Shown here piece after piece: positions 25,001 to 34,807 of a stretch of 64,000 nucleotides of DNA (its first letter is position 1; each line of letters starts with the position of its first letter). Location of the stretch: assembly GCA_963920705.1 (NCBI GenBank), contig OY987237.1:13980601-14044600 (forward strand). The letters are read 5' to 3'. The notes below the pieces were generated by a model, which was not told the DNA's origin, searched no databases, and saw only the letters and a list, made by a program, of their open reading frames with translations. Made by a program: the position numbers and the translations under genes. This DNA is from Odiellus spinosus (taxonomy: Eukaryota; Arthropoda; Arachnida; Opiliones; Phalangiidae).

Positions 25001-26539
25001 AATCTTTAACGAGTGGCTCGTGTCAATTTTATTATTTTAAATTAATCTAGGGAATGTCTTCTTTCTAATAATGCTATCGGTTTATGCCTAGGTGCTAGTA
25101 GAAAAAGGTTACAACCATTTTGAGCTAGGGGTCATTTTTGGATTTTTTTCTCGATTTCTATGAGTGACGGAATAATCTTTAACGAGTGGCTCGTGTCAAT
25201 TTTATTATTTTAAATTAATCTAGGGAATGTCTTCTTTCTAATAATGCTATCGGTTTATGCCTAGGCTCTAGTAGAGAAAAGTTACGACCATTTTAATATA
25301 GGGGTCATTTTTGGATTTTTTCTCGATTTCTAGGAGTGGCGGAATAATCTTTAACGAGTGGCTCATGTCAATTTTATTATTTTAAATTAATCTAGGGAAT
25401 GTCTTCTTTCTAATAATGCTATCGGTTTATGCCTAGGTGCTAGTAGAGAAAAGTTACGGCCATTTTAAGATATTTAGATTTTTGCTCAATTTCCAACAGT
25501 GGCTGAATAATCTTTAACGAGTGATTCGTGTCAATTATATTATTTTAAATAAATTTAAATTAATTTGTTGGTAAGCCCTGAAATATTTTATGTTACATTT
25601 GCCCTTTAAGTTAGGACTGTTTTTAGCTTGTAATATTTATATACAAGCATTTTATTCATCGGAGCGAAGTAAAACAGAAGAGCGTCGCCTTTAGAATTGA
25701 AAACTTTTGTCCAATTTTATTTCTATCTTTTTTTTTTTTCTTATCGAATTTTAAAATAAATAACGAAATCCCGTTCTGATCGATCGAAAATTCGACACAT
25801 TCAATGAAATATTATTTCTCATAAATTCTCAACGATAGTTTCTCTCTAGAGATCTTCATAAAATGTATGATATGAAAAATAGCTTAAAATCGTCTTGAAT
25901 ATTTTAAAGATTTTTTTTTTTTTTTTATCAAATCCCAATGGAAAATTTAAATTATGTAGATTAGTTTGAAAACCTGTATCCCTTGTTATGTTATTTCCGC
26001 CGTATTTAGGATTTTTTGCGGGGTTTAAAGGCTTATATTTCTATATATAGAACATCTTGAAATAAATAATAAGATTTGCTTTCTGTACAGAATAGAAATT
26101 TTAAAGAAAAAGCCAAAAATACATATCAAATATGATAAAAATAGTTCAACCAAACTTATCTTGAACATGAGTATTCATATATAACTTTTAAAATTAAAGG
26201 GTTTCTTAGATTATTTTTTAGAAAATATGTCGTGAAATAATTATGCATTATTAAAAGTTATCTTTTTTAAATTGTAAAAGTATGTGCTCTCTAAGAAAAA
26301 AACTACTTGTGGATTTCAAGCACTTCTGTCGTGATAACGTAAGCACTTCTGTCGTGATAACATAAGTTTATAATTTATGGCGATACTAATTCAGGGTAAT
26401 AACGTGTTATAAAGTAGTGAAAATAAATTACCTTTTCCTTTTGCACTGGTTTGGTTATTCTTGATTTTGGAATGATTTTTCCAGCATAAACTTTGTTAGT
26501 AGTTAAGTCTGTAAGTTCGTGAACGTGAGCGAATCCACC
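9849..26539 (-). CDS. PLK1: Polo-like kinase (PLK1/polo type), ten exons, 5' exon missing
   Basis: Serine/threonine kinase of the Polo family. Family members act in mitotic entry, at centrosomes and kinetochores and in cytokinesis, binding phosphorylated partners through their polo boxes. Ten exons join in frame with GT..AG introns: 26432-26539, 16596-16712, 12203-12420, 11652-12132, 11445-11562, 11287-11361, 10842-11004, 10644-10773, 10463-10579 and 9849-10055, giving 577 codons. Seen: end of the glycine loop (GGFAH), catalytic Lys (VYAGK, about residue 21), HRDLKLGN (about 114), DFG (133), activation-loop Thr in VTVCGTPNY (149), APEV, polo box 1 (from about 386) and polo box 2. The two pincer residues of polo box 2 (His and Lys in KDHTKIVL, about 516 and 518) are conserved; the residue equivalent to human Trp414 is Phe. 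Human PLK1 is 603 residues, so about 40-60 N-terminal residues are missing. No earlier exon was found in the window. Confidence 0.93.
10463..10579 (-). CDS. PLK1: Polo kinase exon (polo box 2 start)
   Basis: 39 codons between acceptor TTTATAG and donor GTAAGT, phase 0 on both sides. [20 protein letters not shown] matches human RTWFRTRSAIILHLSNGSVQ. Confidence 0.93.
10644..10773 (-). CDS. PLK1: Polo kinase exon (end of polo box 1, linker)
   Basis: 130 bases: one base completing Ser, then 43 codons, ending GAG before [23 protein letters not shown] matches human KKITLLKYFRNYMSEHL. Confidence 0.92.
10842..11004 (-). CDS. PLK1: Polo kinase exon (polo box 1 core)
   Basis: 163 bases between acceptor TTTATCAG and donor [25 protein letters not shown] and [15 protein letters not shown] match polo box 1. 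The residue just before VLKW, Trp414 in human PLK1, is Phe (codon TTC). Confidence 0.94.
11058..11257. mobile_element. TTAA-flanked MITE inside Polo intron
   Basis: A 200-bp element with ends AGGGAGCCCGAAG and, inverted, AGGGAGCCTGAAG, flanked by TTAA on both sides (11054-11057 and 11258-11261). It makes up most of the 282-nt intron between exons 10842-11004 and 11287-11361. It is a short relative of family E (same AGGGAG tip). TTAA duplication is typical of piggyBac and Kolobok transposases; I cannot choose between them. Confidence 0.75.
11287..11361 (-). CDS. PLK1: Polo kinase exon (inter-domain linker)
   Basis: 75 bases between acceptor CATTATAG and donor GTAAGT. Reads [18 protein letters not shown] then IDSMPDG, with split codons at both ends that match the neighbouring exons. 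Confidence 0.88.
11445..11562 (-). CDS. PLK1: Polo kinase exon (linker helix)
   Basis: 118 bases between acceptor CGCGAAG and donor GTACGT. Reads [17 protein letters not shown], then [17 protein letters not shown], in the position of the human linker segment SDMLQQLHSV. Confidence 0.85.
11652..12132 (-). CDS. PLK1: Polo kinase exon (activation segment and C-lobe)
   Basis: 481 bases between acceptor CCCTTTAG and donor [25 protein letters not shown] opens the activation segment and its first Thr aligns with human Thr210. Then come [19 protein letters not shown] and the C-lobe helices ([17 protein letters not shown]). Confidence 0.95.
12203..12420 (-). CDS. PLK1: Polo kinase exon (catalytic loop, DFG)
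   Basis: 218 bases between acceptor TTATTTACAG and donor [39 protein letters not shown] and [11 protein letters not shown] are near-identical in pattern to PLK1. All catalytic residues are present. Confidence 0.96.
12421..16198 (-). other. first part of 4.2-kb Polo intron, no element recognised
   Basis: AT-rich intronic sequence between the exon at 12203 and the family A element at 16206. A segment at about 14575-14700 resembles one at about 23470-23580, so both may be decayed copies of an unnamed repeat. No coding exon was found. Confidence 0.45.
16206..16541 (+). mobile_element. family A MITE copy 1 (7-bp TSD)
   Basis: A 336-bp non-autonomous DNA element. Termini are CAGAAGCCGATGAAACC and its inverse, with about 32 bases of perfect terminal inverted repeat and a further internal inverted pair (CTCTCTGTATGGGT). 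It is flanked by ctatatt at 16199-16205 and 16542-16548. No protein is encoded: the short open frames shared by copies reflect copy similarity. It sits 54 bases from the Polo exon at 16596. Marker types (see findings): left L1, right R2. Confidence 0.9.
16596..16712 (-). CDS. PLK1: Polo kinase exon (alpha-C helix, hinge)
   Basis: 39 codons between acceptor TTTATTTAG and donor [25 protein letters not shown] and [13 protein letters not shown] match human MEISIHRSLAHQHVVGF and the hinge LELCRRR. Phase 0 at both ends. Confidence 0.93.
16713..19198 (-). other. Polo 9.9/9.7-kb intron, left part
   Basis: AT-rich. A 102-codon plus-strand open frame at 18704-19012 ([18 protein letters not shown]...) is the longest one here outside a repeat. 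It matches nothing I recognise and may be chance. No other feature was found. Confidence 0.4.
19203..19515. mobile_element. family E TTAA foldback, partial or decayed copy
   Basis: The left end AGGGAGAATGCAACCTAA follows TTAA at 19199-19202. The characteristic family E interior follows (CTTATCGTTTAAATGGGCC, AATAGGCTTAG and, on the other arm, ATTTATTTCTAGTTTAG). The right tip is not recognisable, so the outer end is an estimate. Confidence 0.6.
19516..20214. other. intronic sequence, nothing recognised
   Basis: AT-rich sequence of the Polo intron with no feature I can support. Confidence 0.35.
20222..20558 (+). mobile_element. family A MITE copy 2
   Basis: 337 bp with both termini intact. 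7-bp duplication gtttata at 20215-20221 and 20559-20565. Marker types L1 and R1. Confidence 0.9.
21135..21553 (+). mobile_element. family D MITE copy 1 (7-bp TSD, UUCG hairpin ends)
   Basis: About 419 bp. Termini are CAGAGGTATATAATAACCC and its inverse, with about 40 bases of inverted repeat. Each end contains CCCCCTTCGGGGG, a GC stem closed by a TTCG loop. The interior is GC-richer than its surroundings (CTCGCGCTGGAC, GATCCGCCGCGATTTACGCC). Flanks gtataat (21128-21134) and gtatagt (21554-21560) agree at 6 of 7 bases. No coding capacity. Confidence 0.87.
21561..23115. other. intronic sequence with a GC-richer patch
   Basis: Mostly AT-rich. A GC-richer patch at about 22840-23060 holds overlapping short open frames on both strands (for example the plus frame at 22843-23094) that match nothing I know. 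I do not call a gene. Confidence 0.35.
23123..23459 (+). mobile_element. family A MITE copy 3
   Basis: 337 bp with intact termini. 7-bp duplication gtagtat at 23116-23122 and 23460-23466. Marker types L2 and R2. Confidence 0.9.
23467..24957. other. intronic sequence, one decayed repeat
   Basis: About 23470-23580 resembles about 14575-14700. The rest is AT-rich without a recognised feature. Confidence 0.35.
24958..25560 (+). repeat. 173-bp tandem repeat, about 3.5 units
   Basis: Units start at 24958, 25131 and 25304 (each GTCATTTTTGGATTTTT), spaced exactly 173 bases. A fourth, diverged and shortened unit starts near 25460. Shared words include GGCGGAATAATCTTTAACG and GGTTTATGCCTAGG. Full units differ by only a few bases, so amplification or homogenisation was fairly recent. 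It lies within the Polo intron. Confidence 0.9.
25561..26431. other. intronic sequence next to Polo exon
   Basis: AT-rich. A 23-bp direct duplication (GCACTTCTGTCGTGATAAC) occurs at about 26318-26362. Nothing else was recognised. Confidence 0.4.
26432..26539 (-). CDS. PLK1: Polo kinase exon (glycine loop end, catalytic Lys)
   Basis: 36 codons between acceptor TATTTTCTTAG and donor GTAATT, phase 0 at both ends. [20 protein letters not shown] then [10 protein letters not shown] matches human [20 protein letters not shown] and KIVPKSLLLK. The preceding exon must supply the GK before GGFA and the N-terminus. Confidence 0.93.
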
Positions 26540-27553
26540 CTAAGAAAATAAACAATGAATTATTAATATTTTACAGCGCAAACGCACAAGAAATTATTTC
26601 ATAACATAAAAACTATCTTAAAACTTCGTTAATATTTATTTTTTATCCTGTAAATTTTTTCAAATATTTTAATTTTACTAAAACCAAAATTTAAAACCCA
26701 GGTAATAAATGGTGTAATTTTTATTTAAAGTAAGGCTGTCACGATTTCATTTTAAATTAAGTACTTTCACGGTAAAAGACCGCGCGAAAGCGATCATATC
26801 ACGTGTCAGAACGCGCGAGAATCAGCTGTAGGTTCTACAATAGCCAGTCGACCATATTGATGACGTAGTATTGCGTTGAATGTTTGTGTCACAAAAATTT
26901 CGAAAAGTCAGTGATAAAATTTAAATTTTTTTTAATCGTTTTTTGACGAACTTTCAGAATATAAGTCAAATTCCATTTGGAGCTCAGGAAAAACACGGGA
27001 CAGGGCCTCACTATAATTCTATTTAAATTAAGGTCTAAGCTAATTCCAATCGTATTTGACATTACTCGTATTGACAAAGAATTCGTTTTAATTCGATGAA
27101 AACTAAATTAATCGAACTTTCTCATGGACGAATTAAATTAACGGGCCCTGCTATATATCGCGAGCAATACATTCCCAGACGAAATAATTGCTTTCAGTCT
27201 AATTCCGCATGAAATTCCATCACCATCCTTTCCATTAAGCCCCAACCGGTAGCGGTAAAGCTAAGAACGACAGAGACGTTCACCTTTCGAGCGAATTTCA
27301 CTCGTTTCTCTCACTCTCTAGAGATCCAGAGAAAACTCTCCGACCTAGTCCAGATTATTTTAAAAGGCCTCAAATAATAGTTCAAGGTTTTGCTTTTTTT
27401 TAAATAAACAGGATTTAAATATTTTTAAAACCAGTAAAGGTGTATTCAAGAAGAAATATTTGGTGTTACGATAACTATATTCAAAGCTGACAATTTTCTT
27501 TTTCTTATTTCATCAAAGATGTATCTAGATGATTCGATTTCAAAGAATAAAAC
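26540..27553. other. sequence upstream of the recovered Polo exons
   Basis: A GC-richer patch at about 26760-26880 and another at about 27120-27360 were searched for the missing first Polo exon. No stretch encodes the expected G-x-F/L-L-G-K ending at a good donor. Confidence 0.4.
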
Positions 27554-27890
27554 CAGAAGCCAATGAAACCCTCCTTTGAAGTCTACTACTCTAATGTTCC
27601 ATATAGCGCGCCTCTCTGTATGGGTAAAATTCCCAATTTTACGAGATCGGAGGGGTCCTACTTCATCCCCCCTGTCTACGGAAAATTGGAAATTCTCTCT
27701 CTCCACAAACGACGACGTTTTTTGGACGAACTCCGAGGCTGCTAGAGATATTCACTCGACGAGCTCCCGCTCCGAAAACATCGACCGTTAGGAGGCGTAC
27801 GAATCGCGCCTTTTGAGAATAACCCATACAGAGAGGGGTAGACAAGACCCGGGAGTAATAGACTTCAAAGGAGGGTTTCATCAGCTTCTG
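27554..27890 (+). mobile_element. family A MITE copy 4, without matching TSD
   Basis: 337 bp with both termini recognisable. The flanks (ataaaac and gaatggt) do not match, unlike all ten other copies. It is the only copy combining marker types L2 and R1, which fits an origin by recombination between two elements. Confidence 0.88.
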
Positions 27891-28834
27891 GAATGGTATA
27901 TAAACCGGTGGAAAATTCGATTTTCCAGTAGAGTGGTTCTTTTTCTCGCTATATATTTATGCGCATAGATGGCGGCAACATTCTGGAAGGCGCTCGCTTT
28001 TGCTTAACAGGTCAGCATCGGAAAACAAAAAGCACCCCCAAGCGATCGGTCACACCTTAAGTTCGCTTCACACTCCAAAATATCAAATAGAAAACTAAAA
28101 GGCACTGAGAGTTTGCCATTTGTTGTTTCAGTGATGGAATATCGTAACTTAGAAGAAAAGAAATTTCCCCTAAACTACTTACAAAGTTCATTCAAGGGAC
28201 TATCACATTTGGCGATCTCAGTAAAAAGGTTCTTGACGTCATACAGTAACGATTCTATTACCTACACAAAGATGGAACAAGTTACTTTAAAACAATACCC
28301 TACTTTTAAGAACAACCTAAATTGAGTTACCCCCTTTTTACACCCTAAACAACTAAATTTCTTTCCCATAGTGACAAGTTAAAGTGTCCAAGAAACTAAA
28401 GACAGAATCTCGAACGGAAATCGCTATCCAAAGAACCCTGGGGCATACAAAATATATTGTATATACATTTTATACACGGGAACAGAATGGTTGAGGGTGT
28501 AGAAAAAACTATCTTGCAGCTCTGTACCACTCGGTGCCACTGCAACTTTTACTAAATCAGACAAAAAGAAATGTGGCTTGCTCTGATAAACTAACGATCA
28601 GTCAGTGACAAACTTAAAACCTAATAAAGGAATCATTTCTAAGCTGATCACGATTGAATTGACCCGGAGTACACGACTAAACGAAATCAGTCAACATCAA
28701 AGTATTAAACCATATGTTCTCTTAATTAAATTAAATCTCAAAAAGGTTCCAGTTTAAAACATTAATCTTCAGCTTATCTCATTTTCCTAACATCAAATTC
28801 TAAATTTAGGGTTAGTGTTTGAAGACATTATTAC
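27891..28834. other. no gene recognised
   Basis: A short plus-strand open frame at 28113-28325 has no recognisable match. Otherwise nothing can be supported. Confidence 0.35.
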
Positions 28835-28841
28835 GTAGAGT

Positions 28842-29230
28842 CAGAAGTATGAAAGGTAGGCAAAATCGACGAACAACGAGTGCCCGGCGTAAATCGCGGC
28901 GGATCGACACACCGCTTTACTCCCAAAAAATAGTTACATAATTTTGAACCTCACTAAATTTCCCTACGCACACTTCCGGAACTCGCGAGCTGAAGTCAAC
29001 CTTCGACTCCATTTTAACAGACAGCCTGACTCCCGAGACAGGAAGTTCTAAACACAAATCGAGCCGTCTTGTTTATACAAAGACCATTTACTAGAGTAGC
29101 GACATTGAGAAGTCCAGCGCGAGCTAGTGGCCTAGATAGTCAGCAGCGGGCTCTTGTTGTTCGTGATTTTTAGCATTGATAGTATAGGGGCTTTCATACT
29201 TCCCCCCGAAGGGGGTATTATATACCTCTG
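28842..29230 (-). mobile_element. family D MITE copy 2, one tip internally deleted
   Basis: About 389 bp, inverted relative to copy 1. The left end reads CAGAAGTATGAAAGG, lacking about 28 bases that include the TTCG hairpin. The right end is complete. An exact 7-bp duplication gtagagt flanks it (28835-28841 and 29231-29237). Confidence 0.87.
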
Positions 29231-29237
29231 GTAGAGT

Positions 29238-31534
29238 ATTTTGATACGATATCAGCTAATTCCATTAAAATTAGATTGGAATTCGTAAACCACCCTTTCA
29301 TAATTATAAATTAAAAACCTATACATAAAACCAAACACAATATACAACATTTGATTACAATAGGAAATATATCAAATACAATTGAATTACTTCCACAATT
29401 CTAAGCGTAATATAATAAAACAATGTTAAAATTCCTTTATTGTAACACGACCGTTAACTTACTAACTGATCGATTTCCTTTATATTAGACCTAATCATTC
29501 CTGGCTGTCCCTAACAAATTGAAAATGTCAATTAACCCTCCCTTAATAATTGATGACCAGATAAAGGACTTAGACAAAGGTTTGACGTCTAGCCTCTATA
29601 GCCAAGAGGTTTGGACCTCAGACTAATAAGAGTGGGAGCTCTGTTCTCCCTAAAGACCGAACATCAATAATGCCTTAAGAATTAATTTAACAAATGAGAG
29701 CTTACGTTATCCGCTACTGTATAATTACTAGGCTAAGAATCAAGGGTTAACAATAATATATTTGTAAAATTTCAATGAAGTTAGAATGGTAATTTCAATT
29801 CAATTGATTCGAAAGATATCGTATTCGAGTAATTTTCCACAAAGTAATTTTTTTACTCGCTTGATCATTTAGGTCAACCATAAAATTATAATAAAAATTT
29901 TAAATATTGTTTCTTAATAATAGGTTTCGTGTATTTTCGGAGATAAAAGAAATATTTTATAATTATTAATTTCATTTTACAATTTTAGCGCGAGCGTGAA
30001 AAAACGTGAAGAAATTACGCAGAAAGCGTGAAAACGTTTGGGTTTGACCCATAATCTATTCAAGATAGATAAATGTTTTGTCAATGCAAACATATTTTTC
30101 TTATTAAATTGTTTCGTCTGAGTTTCAATGAAGATTTTGTCCGAAGGACCTTGTACTGTTTTTTGTTTATGGAGTTTTGGGATGATATTTATCCAACACA
30201 ATAGCTTTTGTTCGTTATCTTAACGGACCTAAAAGGCAGCGTGAAAAGAATCATGACGTCATTTTGATTGTATAAAATTAAAGTTTCGCAAAAATTATTA
30301 AAACATTATATTTGATATTTGATTAAATTCGTTTTGTTACTTCCGTTTAAGAGCCTCCAATCAAATAAATACCTCAAATTCAGCTAAGCCTAACTTTTCT
30401 AGGAAGTAATATTCCAAGTTTAAATCATGGTTTAATTAAAGATTAAATTAAAATTTTATATTCAATTCAAAATATTAAGAGGAAATGTGAGAAAAATCAC
30501 GTCTTTTTCGCTCATACGAGAGTAATATTTCTAATTGTTATTATATCTATACGAGACTAATAATTTGATAGCCTCAATTAGTCAGGATAAAAAATAATAA
30601 CTGATAAAGAAGCCCGATTCCAACTATAGTTAATTAAAAAAAGTTGCAAAGCCTATTTTTGAACTCTCACGAGCTTCATGAGTCATTTTTAGACAACTTT
30701 TGATTAGTTTTAGATACTCTTGACTTATTTATCCATATTTAGCATTGATTTTGGCTTACTAGTCACAAATTGCATCTTTGTTAACTAACGAAAAGTTAAC
30801 GAATATATTTAACGCTTCTAATTAAAAATTAAATATTAATAATCTAGTTAAAATTAAGTTAAAACACTTTTTGTGGATTAGTTAGATACCTTTTCATCGA
30901 AATTAAGTTTATAATTACCTTTAAACATTACCTATAGATTCATTTACATAAAAACGCAAATCAGGGGTTGGTTATTCAACCCTAAAGTCGCCTCTCTTAC
31001 ATTTTGTTTTTATAATAATCAAGGATGGTAAGCAAAAACTTGTAAAAAATCCCAACCTCATGTTTTTCTATATAAGCAGGTACCCTAAGCCCTTATATTT
31101 TATTCCATTTAGAATCTCATGTAGAAAGTAACTTTTACATTCAATACGAGTTAATATATATGTAATCCTCCGCCACAAGTTACTACGTACTGATAATTAC
31201 AAGTGATATTGACTAGATAAGTACCAAAGTAAAAAAAAAAAAAAAGCCATAAAAATTCCTCATCACCAACATCATGCTTTTTACCTTGAAAAAGTAGGGA
31301 ATATGTAATTTGGTATCGTGGAAGTTGAGCCTCGAAAGAAAATAAAAAAAACTCCTGTTTTAAAATCTAAGAATCTTTAAACCAAGGACAAGTGTACGTC
31401 AACCAATATAAGATTAGAGAATCCGATGATAGCCGACATTAAAGTACAAGTCTGATATATTGTTTAACTGGGAACTTCTTTTTTACCCCACACTGTTGTA
31501 ACATTATGTATCCATACGCCCTACATTTTTTTGA
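29238..31534. other. AT-rich non-coding stretch
   Basis: No gene or element recognised. A weakly tRNA-like stretch near 29595-29660 was rejected. Confidence 0.35.
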
Positions 31535-32046
31535 ATATCTTTGTTCTAATCAGAAGCCGATGAAACCCTCCTTTGAAGTCTACTACTCCAATGTTCCATA
31601 TAGCGCTCCTCTCTGTATGGGTAAAATTCACAATTTTACGAGTTAGAAGGGGTCCTACTTCATCCCCCTGTCTACGGAAAATTGGAAATTCTCTCTCTCC
31701 ACAAACGACGACGTTTTTTGGACGAACTCCGAGGCTGCTAGAGATATTCGCTCGACGAGCTCCCGCTCCGAAAACATCTACCGTTAGGAGGCGTACGAAT
31801 CGCGCCTTTTGAGAATAACCCATACAGAGAGGGCTAGACAAGACCCGGGAGTAATAGACTTCAAAGGAGGGTTTCATCGGCTTCTGTTCTAATCTATACA
31901 ACTGACACGGTCAGCGTCAAATCTTTTCCGCGGATAATGATTGTAATTTCCTCACTTTTTAAAATATCTTAAAATTCCCTGACTTTTTTGGTTCATTTTC
32001 AAATTCCCTGACTTTTCCCAGTTTTCCCTGACCTGTGGCAACCCTG
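31535..32046. mobile_element. CAGGG-ended element with family A copy 5 nested in it
   Basis: From about 31535 the sequence parallels the element at 35286-35616, interrupted by family A copy 5, and ends CTGTGGCAACCCTG at 32046. The left end is not identifiable. The interior is rich in TTCCCTGAC words. Confidence 0.6.
31551..31886 (+). mobile_element. family A MITE copy 5, nested
   Basis: 336 bp, marker types L1 and R1. 7-bp duplication ttctaat at 31544-31550 and 31887-31893. The unoccupied equivalent of this site exists at 35446-35452 with a single ttctaat. Confidence 0.92.
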
Positions 32047-32521
32047 TTATTTCAGGTTTTAAAATCTTCAACTCGAGGGTACAAATAAGTCCATAAAGTG
32101 ATTAGGAAACTAATTAGGTATTTCAGAGAGGCAATTGCGTAATCTCTGTAGGGAAATGGTTAACCTCTAACCTTATCTTTAAAACTCCTAAACTTGGATT
32201 CTTAATAAGACTTGCACTTTGAGACATTAAGTGGACGGTGAAGCTTTTGGAGTCTAATTCCAGGTTAGTATGTCGTTGATGGACCTTTAATAGCTACATA
32301 CGCGCACCAGCTGATGGCTATCAATGGGCGGAATATACTTTTCTTAAGCCACTAGGGGCATAAGAAAAATGAAAAAAATTCCGTGGTTGTGCCGTCCTAA
32401 ATTTCACTTTCTTAAAAGTTTTCTCGGTCGGTTTACTCGCTCGTGGTTGTTTTATATATCCAAGAAAAATATAAAAAATGTTTTGGCGTCAAGTTTATTC
32501 CACCGCGGCAGCCTGATAGTC
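32047..32521. other. no feature recognised
   Basis: Non-coding spacer between two elements. Confidence 0.35.
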
Positions 32522-32525
32522 TTAA

Positions 32526-32957
32526 AGGGAGGGTGAAATGATAAATTAAGTTTTTAAATTGATTCTGCTTCTAATTTAAGATACGTAAAACATTCATGTC
32601 ATTGAATTGTACAAAATTTCAGATACCTTCCAACTTTGGCATTCATATTAAAAGGAGAACCTCCGACCAATCAAAAGACGCCCCTGTATCTTTGGCTTAA
32701 TAAAATCCCCGCGACACGTGATGCGGCACACTAATCCGCGCTGAATCTCGTTCTTGATTATTTTCACGCGCACAATCAGCGAGTGTCCTTCGACCAATCA
32801 AAAGACGCCCCCTGTGGCCTGTCTTTTGATTAGACTAAGGCTCTTCTATTTAATTGAATGCCAATTTTTTGCGCAATTAATATTTCGGGTATTGAAAGTC
32901 GAATTTTTAATTTTTAAAAGTGATCAAAATGATTTTATTTTAATTTTCAATCTCCCT
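32526..32957. mobile_element. TTAA-flanked element, AGGGAG ends
   Basis: 432 bp between TTAA at 32522-32525 and 32958-32961, with tips AGGGAGGGTGAAA and, inverted, AGGGAGATTGAAA. The inside has the word ACCAATCAAAAGACGCCCC twice (direct repeats at about 32667 and 32792). Related to family E by tip and target, with a different interior. Confidence 0.68.
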
Positions 32958-32961
32958 TTAA

Positions 32962-33765
32962 GTAAACTTAGTGCTTATACATCAACAAGTAATGACCAAG
33001 CCTAAGAGAAACTATTTTATTTTATTTTTTTTTTAGTTTGAAACGGAAAAGAAATTGAGGTTCTTCCTAATACCGCCGTGTTATGATGACCAAAAATACC
33101 AGCTGGAGATGCTTCCCAAAAAAATAATAAAAAAGAGACCATTTACTGTATTTTTTTATCCTTACAATATTGGAAGAGGAAGAATGACATTTAGAAATAC
33201 GAGTTTAGTGAATTTAAGAATTTTTGAAGGCTTGGTTACGTATATATATTGATATATAGCCGAGATACTAAATGATATTGTCAATGATAACTAGTAAAGA
33301 ACATAAATGCTATATTTCGAACGAAGAAGCAAACAATTTAATAGTTAAAATAACCAATTAGGCTTATTTTAAATTACTAATTCTTGGAATGCTAACCTAT
33401 AAATCATTTAATTACGTTCAGTTATTAATAAAACTAATATCATTTGATGATTAAAATCCATTAATTAATTTAGTAGTTTCTTAAAAACCGAGTAATTTCA
33501 GTGTTGTAAAGTTTGAATACGAATTTGTTTCATAATAAGGGAAAGATTAACACGTAATCGATCCTAGGAAAAATGGCGACAGAATCACTTGAGGTATCAA
33601 ACGTATTTGATAAATATTTTTATCGCTACAGTTTCTCTTTAAACCCAGATAAAATGGGCCTCTACTAAACACAAACACGAAGATAATCCACTATTAATCC
33701 ATTTCCCTCGATATTAAAACTGTTCCACAACAGAGCGTTGAAAATTTTAACAAAATTCCTGAATA
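32962..33765. other. no feature recognised
   Basis: AT-rich. A short plus-strand open frame at 33055-33252 has no recognisable match. Confidence 0.35.
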
Positions 33766-33772
33766 TATTCAC

Positions 33773-34052
33773 CAAGGAGGATCAGAGAAGGAGAGGAAAT
33801 GTGGGGCTGCGTTGAGTTAGAGAGAGAAGAGCCAACCTCCCACTCGGGTGGAAAGGGGGGATAGGAAATTCTCGAGGTAAACTGTTGTCACGTGGTCGCT
33901 AGCTAGCGCGTCTCATAAAGGATTCGTTTTACCCACGCGACAACATTTTACCACGAAACGTCTCTACCCCGTTCTCCCAGAGTGGGAGTTTAGGCCGACG
34001 CAGTAGGAACCGCGCCGTCCCCACATTTCCTCTCCTTCTCTGATCCTCCTTG
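33773..34052 (+). mobile_element. family C MITE copy 1 (7-bp TSD)
   Basis: 280 bp with about 33 bases of perfect inverted repeat: CAAGGAGGATCAGAGAAGG and its inverse at the right end. The interior is conserved among copies (GGTCGCTAGCTAGCGCG). 7-bp duplication tattcac at 33766-33772 and 34053-34059. No coding capacity. Confidence 0.92.
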
Positions 34053-34059
34053 TATTCAC

Positions 34060-34800
34060 AAACAACACCAGAGAAAAGCACATTTAAACGCCAACAAAAC
34101 TTCGAACAGTTTTCTAACTCAGAACTTACAGTTTAAGATCAATTTGTATATAAAGCTGAGGCGTATTGATACACAATGTTAAAACAAATGGAACGAAATT
34201 AATCTCCTTATCAGAAACTTTGGGGTTTAGTAAAAGGTTCCGGATGTTTCGAGATAATTTAGAAATCGAGGCCCCAAAAATCTTTTCTCCATATATAATG
34301 TATATTGTATAAACACATCGGTATGTTCGACGTAAATGAAGCAATGGGTAGAACAGTTAGATATCGGTATATTTAGTAAATATAGGAAGACCTCCGATAA
34401 TTTTAGTTTTCCACAAGATTGCATCATTGGTTGAAATACATCGAACAAACTATTTAAATAAGTAACTTGCCTTAATAAATTTCACGAATTCTTTAGTAAT
34501 TAATGTTGGAGAGGTTCACGCGGGGGAGACATGTTTGCCTTTTGAGAAATATATAGAGTTTAGAGGCCCTCCATATACAGTGTTAAATAATGGAATGTTA
34601 GTTTATCATATTGTAAATATTTAAGGCTGATCTATTGACGGGCTCTTATAAATCTTGTTTAAATATACAAGAAGGAATTATCCGCTAATCCATTGTATAT
34701 AGGTTAAATATTAATATTTATATTTCTTTAAATAATTTAATAAAAGTGTTTACGCGTTTGATCCGAGAAAAAAAATTGTTTAGAAAATGCATGATTCAAT
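34060..34800. other. no feature recognised
   Basis: AT-rich spacer between two 7-bp-duplication elements. Confidence 0.35.
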
Positions 34801-34807
34801 ATATTAA

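Noticed and set aside
26765-26797. Possible minus-strand first Polo exon (ATG to GTACTT, reading MIAFARSFTVK)
   Set aside because: The phase fits, but it lacks the first glycine of the loop, the donor is weak and it is far shorter than any known Polo N-terminus.
29595-29665. tRNA-like stretch (TAGCCAAGAGG...)
   Set aside because: Only an A-box-like word is present; I see no matching B box or cloverleaf pairing.
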